15,733 bases of DNA from DATBDE01 sp045805605 (GTDB lineage Bacteria; Actinomycetota; Thermoleophilia; Solirubrobacterales; Solirubrobacteraceae), in contig JBJMKX010000083.1 of NCBI GenBank assembly GCA_045805605.1, positions 1 through 15,733 on the forward strand, in the 5' to 3' direction. The notes beneath the pieces were generated by a model that saw nothing but the letters and a program-made list of their open reading frames with translations, was not told where the DNA came from and did no database searches. Shown piece after piece: positions 13,472 to 15,733 of this stretch (the first letter of the stretch is position 1; the number at the start of each line of letters is the position of its first letter). The translations under genes and the position numbers were made by a program.

Positions 13472-14262
13472 GGCCGGCCCGGAGGATAGCTGGACTCGAG
13501 TTGCAGGCTTTGACCTGGCTCGAGCACACGAACCTCGACCTCGGGCGCAAGCCGCCGCGCCCACTCCACGAACTCGCGCGCCGGCCGCTCGAACAGCCAT
13601 GGCCAGATGCGCTTCGCGCCAACGGGCGCCAACGTTCCCCAGTGGACCGGCACCGCGAACCGCGGCCGGAGCATGGTCAGCGCCCTGGCCGCTCCTTCAG
13701 GATCGAGGTGACCGTGGCCCAGCCTCGGGCCCCATCCCCAGATCGGCAGCAGCGCGACATCGAGGTCCTCGGCCAGGTCCCGCATCCCATCGAACAACTC
13801 GGTGTCGCCCGCCCAGTAGACCCGCATCGGTCCCTCGACGACGTAGCCGACGGCCCCTCCCTTGCCGAGCCCGAACATGCGCCCTCCGACGTGCAGCGCC
13901 TCCACGGCGCGCACTTGGACCCCGGCCAGCGTCTCAGTCTCCCCGGGGGAGAGCTCGCTCACGTTCGCGAACCCGTGCCTGGCCAGGAGATCGGCGCTTC
14001 CCGGAGGAGCCAGGATCGGCACCGAGCGCCCGATCTTGCGAAGCGATGCAAGGTCGAGGTGGTCGAGATGAAGGTGCGAGATCAGCACCCCGTCGACCCG
14101 CCCGAGGGCGTCGCGGTCGACGCCGCCGTGCCGGCGCAGGACCACCAGCAGGCGTTCGCGGAGCAGGGGGTCGGTGAGCAGCCTCGCCTCCCCCATCTCG
14201 ATCAGCACCGTGGCGTGGCCGGCGTAGGTGATGGCCCCCCGGCTCGGCACGCCGGCAAGCAT
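13447..14262 (-). CDS. MBL-fold metal-dependent hydrolase (UPF0173/NAPE-PLD-like)
   Basis: 271 residues. It opens with ITYAGHATVLIEMGEARLLTDP, the usual start of the small metallo-beta-lactamase-fold hydrolases related to UPF0173, UlaG and NAPE-PLD. The two-metal site is complete: HLHLDH with H63, H65, D67 and H68, then H124 (ALHVGG), D153 (AGDTE) and H207 (PVHWGT). No signal peptide is seen, so it is cytoplasmic. The substrate is unknown; phosphodiester, lactone and phospholipid bonds are possible for the family. ATG 14262 is chosen because the beta-strand start follows directly; the frame is open to 14457 but would run through the divergent kinase gene start. It overlaps rplY by 25 bases and is divergent from the kinase gene with 42 bases between starts. 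Confidence 0.87.
   Translation of the reverse strand: MLAGVPSRGAITYAGHATVLIEMGEARLLTDPLLRERLLVVLRRHGGVDRDALGRVDGVLISHLHLDHLDLASLRKIGRSVPILAPPGSADLLARHGFANVSELSPGETETLAGVQVRAVEALHVGGRMFGLGKGGAVGYVVEGPMRVYWAGDTELFDGMRDLAEDLDVALLPIWGWGPRLGHGHLDPEGAARALTMLRPRFAVPVHWGTLAPVGAKRIWPWLFERPAREFVEWARRLAPEVEVRVLEPGQSLQLESSYPPGRPWPAIGQH
13483..13488 (-). promoter_or_regulatory. Putative -10 (TATCCT) of rplY inside the upstream gene
   Basis: TATCCT on the minus strand lies 11 bases before the rplY ATG, with no Shine-Dalgarno sequence between. It is embedded in the last codons of the metallo-hydrolase gene. It would let rplY, and perhaps pth, be transcribed independently. No -35 resembling TTGACA is present at 16–18 bases. 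Confidence 0.35.
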
Positions 14263-14292
14263 ACGAGAGCCGAAATGTGGGCAGCTCGCGGT

Positions 14293-14298
14293 TACTCT
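14293..14298 (+). promoter_or_regulatory. Putative -10 (TACTCT) of the AarF/UbiB kinase gene
   Basis: TACTCT lies 6 bases before the ATG at 14305, the spacing expected for a leaderless mRNA, and no Shine-Dalgarno sequence is present. It is in the 42-base divergent gap shared with the metallo-hydrolase gene. No clear -35 is visible. Confidence 0.4.
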
Positions 14299-14304
14299 GG
14301 TGTC

Positions 14305-15720
14305 ATGGCCGACGACAAGATCCCCAAGGGCCGGATCCGGCGCTCGGCGAAGCTGGGCTCGGCGCTGGGCGCGCAGGCGACCCGCTACGCGGGCACGAAG
14401 GCTGCGAATGTCGCCCGGTCGGACGAGCGAGCCGAGCGTCGACTCGAGGCGCGCCACCTGGAGACGGCGGTCAAGATGGCCTCGACCCTGGGGGAGATGA
14501 AGGGAGCGGCGATGAAGCTCGGCCAGCTCGCCTCCTTCGTCGACACCGAGTTCCTGCCGCCCGAATACGCGGAGCTCTACCAGGGGGAGCTCGCCAAGCT
14601 GCGCAGCTCGGCGCCTTCGATGCCGTGGGAGAAGGTGGGCAAGGTCCTGGAGGAGGAGTACCGCGGTGAGCCACTCGAGGAGCTGTTCGCCGAGATCGAG
14701 AAGGACGCCTTCGCCGCCGCCTCAATCGGCCAGGTGCACCGCGCCAGCCTGCACGACGGTCGCGCGGTCGCGGTCAAGATTCAGTACCCCGGGATCGCCG
14801 AGGCGCTCGAGTCGGACCTCCGCAACGTGGGGATGATCATGCGCCTGGCGCGTGCGATCGCGCCCGGACTCGACGCCAGGGAGGTCGCCGAGGAGCTGCG
14901 CCTGCGGGTTATGGAGGAGCTCGACTACGAGTACGAGGCGCAGAGCCAACGGACCTTCGCCCGCGCCTACCGCGGCCATCCCTTCATCTACGTCCCCGAC
15001 GTGCTCACCCGCCTCTCGCGGCGCCGGGTGCTGGTAACCGAGTACGTCGACGGCCTCGGGTTCGAGGACGTGAAGCGTCTGCCGCAGGAGGATCGCGACC
15101 GCTTCGGCGAAATCGTCTTCCGGTTCTGCTTCGGCTCGATCTACCACCTACAGCAGTTCAATGCCGATCCCCACCCGGGCAACTACATCCTGATGCCCGA
15201 CGCCAGGGTCGCCTTCCTCGACTTTGGGATGACCAAGCGGCTCGACCGCGAGCAGATCGAGCTGGAGCAGCGGGCGATCGACGCCGCCGCGCGTCGCGAC
15301 CCGGAGGCGCTCCGCGAGGCGCTCCACGATCTCGGCTTCATCAAGAATCCGTCGAAGTTCGACGCCGAGCGGCTGATGGAGCACGTGATGGTGGTCGGCG
15401 GCTGGTACATGGAGGACCGCGAGATTCAGCTCACGCCGGAGCGGGTGATGAAGGTGATCGAGGCCACCTCGGACCCGCGTTCGCCCTATTTCGACCTGAT
15501 ACGCCGCGAGAGCATCCCCGCCGAGGAGCTGATGGGCAGGCGGATGGAGACGGGCGTGCTGGCGGTGCTGGCGCAGCTACGGGCAACGCGCAACTGGCAC
15601 CGGATCAGTCGGGAATGGATCTACGGCGACCCGCCCGCGGGCGAGCTGGGGGAGCTCGAGTGGGCCTACTTCGAGGAGCGCGGCGAGCGCCGCGTGCCCG
15701 GGATCGCCGAGCCGGCGTAG
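14305..15720 (+). CDS. AarF/ABC1/UbiB-family atypical protein kinase
   Basis: 471 residues, complete at both ends. Family signatures are the KxGQ motif (MKLGQLAS, about 70–77), the Ala-rich loop FAAASIGQVHRA (about 134–145) in place of a Gly-rich loop, the nucleotide-binding Lys in VAVKIQYPG, the EELDYEYEAQ block, the catalytic loop NADPHPGNY (about 286–294) and the metal-binding DFG in FLDFGMTKRL (about 305). All key residues of UbiB/COQ8 proteins are present. In other bacteria these ATPases support ubiquinone or other isoprenoid-quinone biosynthesis; actinobacteria use menaquinone, so the exact role here is open. No membrane helix is evident at the C-terminus. The ATG at 14305 follows a -10-like TACTCT; the open frame upstream to 13318 lies antisense to two real genes. 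Confidence 0.93.
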   Translation: MADDKIPKGRIRRSAKLGSALGAQATRYAGTKAANVARSDERAERRLEARHLETAVKMASTLGEMKGAAMKLGQLASFVDTEFLPPEYAELYQGELAKLRSSAPSMPWEKVGKVLEEEYRGEPLEELFAEIEKDAFAAASIGQVHRASLHDGRAVAVKIQYPGIAEALESDLRNVGMIMRLARAIAPGLDAREVAEELRLRVMEELDYEYEAQSQRTFARAYRGHPFIYVPDVLTRLSRRRVLVTEYVDGLGFEDVKRLPQEDRDRFGEIVFRFCFGSIYHLQQFNADPHPGNYILMPDARVAFLDFGMTKRLDREQIELEQRAIDAAARRDPEALREALHDLGFIKNPSKFDAERLMEHVMVVGGWYMEDREIQLTPERVMKVIEATSDPRSPYFDLIRRESIPAEELMGRRMETGVLAVLAQLRATRNWHRISREWIYGDPPAGELGELEWAYFEERGERRVPGIAEPA

Positions 15721-15733
15721 CGTTCGTGGCTGC

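Noticed and set aside
13318..14304. N-terminal extension of the AarF/UbiB kinase
   Set aside because: It runs antisense through rplY and the metallo-hydrolase; the family N-terminus starts at 14305.

Overview
The window is a uniformly GC-rich stretch of bacterial chromosome. It is densely packed with about 15 genes and shows no rRNA, tRNA, CRISPR array, transposase or phage gene. The gene set and order (rplY–pth–mfd–foldase lipoprotein–mazG–eno–ftsB/divIC), the codon bias and the protein styles point to a high-GC actinobacterium. Class Thermoleophilia (Solirubrobacterales-like) is my best guess; this is an inference from gene style, not proven by a marker gene.

Left part (1–2205): the 3' end of an IolC/DUF2090-type sugar-phosphate aldolase, a membrane-anchored SNase-type nuclease, and a convergent small regulator that fuses a ribbon-helix-helix half to an excisionase-type HTH. 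Then comes a 385-base non-coding stretch carrying a roughly 280-bp inverted-repeat element, followed by an 81-residue single-pass membrane protein.

Middle part (2210–5026): csrA on the minus strand. On the plus strand are a HTH/polyampholyte protein, a small conserved actinobacterial protein, a MarR regulator, and an exported alpha/beta hydrolase with an Asp nucleophile. The MarR gene and the hydrolase gene are preceded by nearly identical palindromes (GTGTATATACACG and GTGTATCTACACG) lying over their promoters, so this looks like a compact autoregulated two-gene circuit.

Right part (5023–14262, minus strand): a housekeeping block transcribed MBL-fold hydrolase > rplY > pth > mfd > PrsA/SurA-like foldase lipoprotein > mazG > eno > ftsB-like. 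The foldase, mazG and eno genes are joined by 4-base start/stop overlaps. The order is the classical ctc–pth–mfd–mazG–divIC neighbourhood of Gram-positive bacteria, with eno placed before divIC as in mycobacteria. A divergent UbiB/AarF-type kinase gene closes the window (14305–15720).

A recurring theme is a TANNNT -10-like hexamer about 5–11 bases before the start codon with no Shine-Dalgarno sequence. This suggests widespread leaderless or near-leaderless mRNAs; csrA and pth are clear exceptions with strong Shine-Dalgarno sites. I see no convincing large new system. The most noteworthy items are the MarR/hydrolase operator pair, the RHH–excisionase regulator with its GATATC operator-promoter, and the inverted-repeat element.
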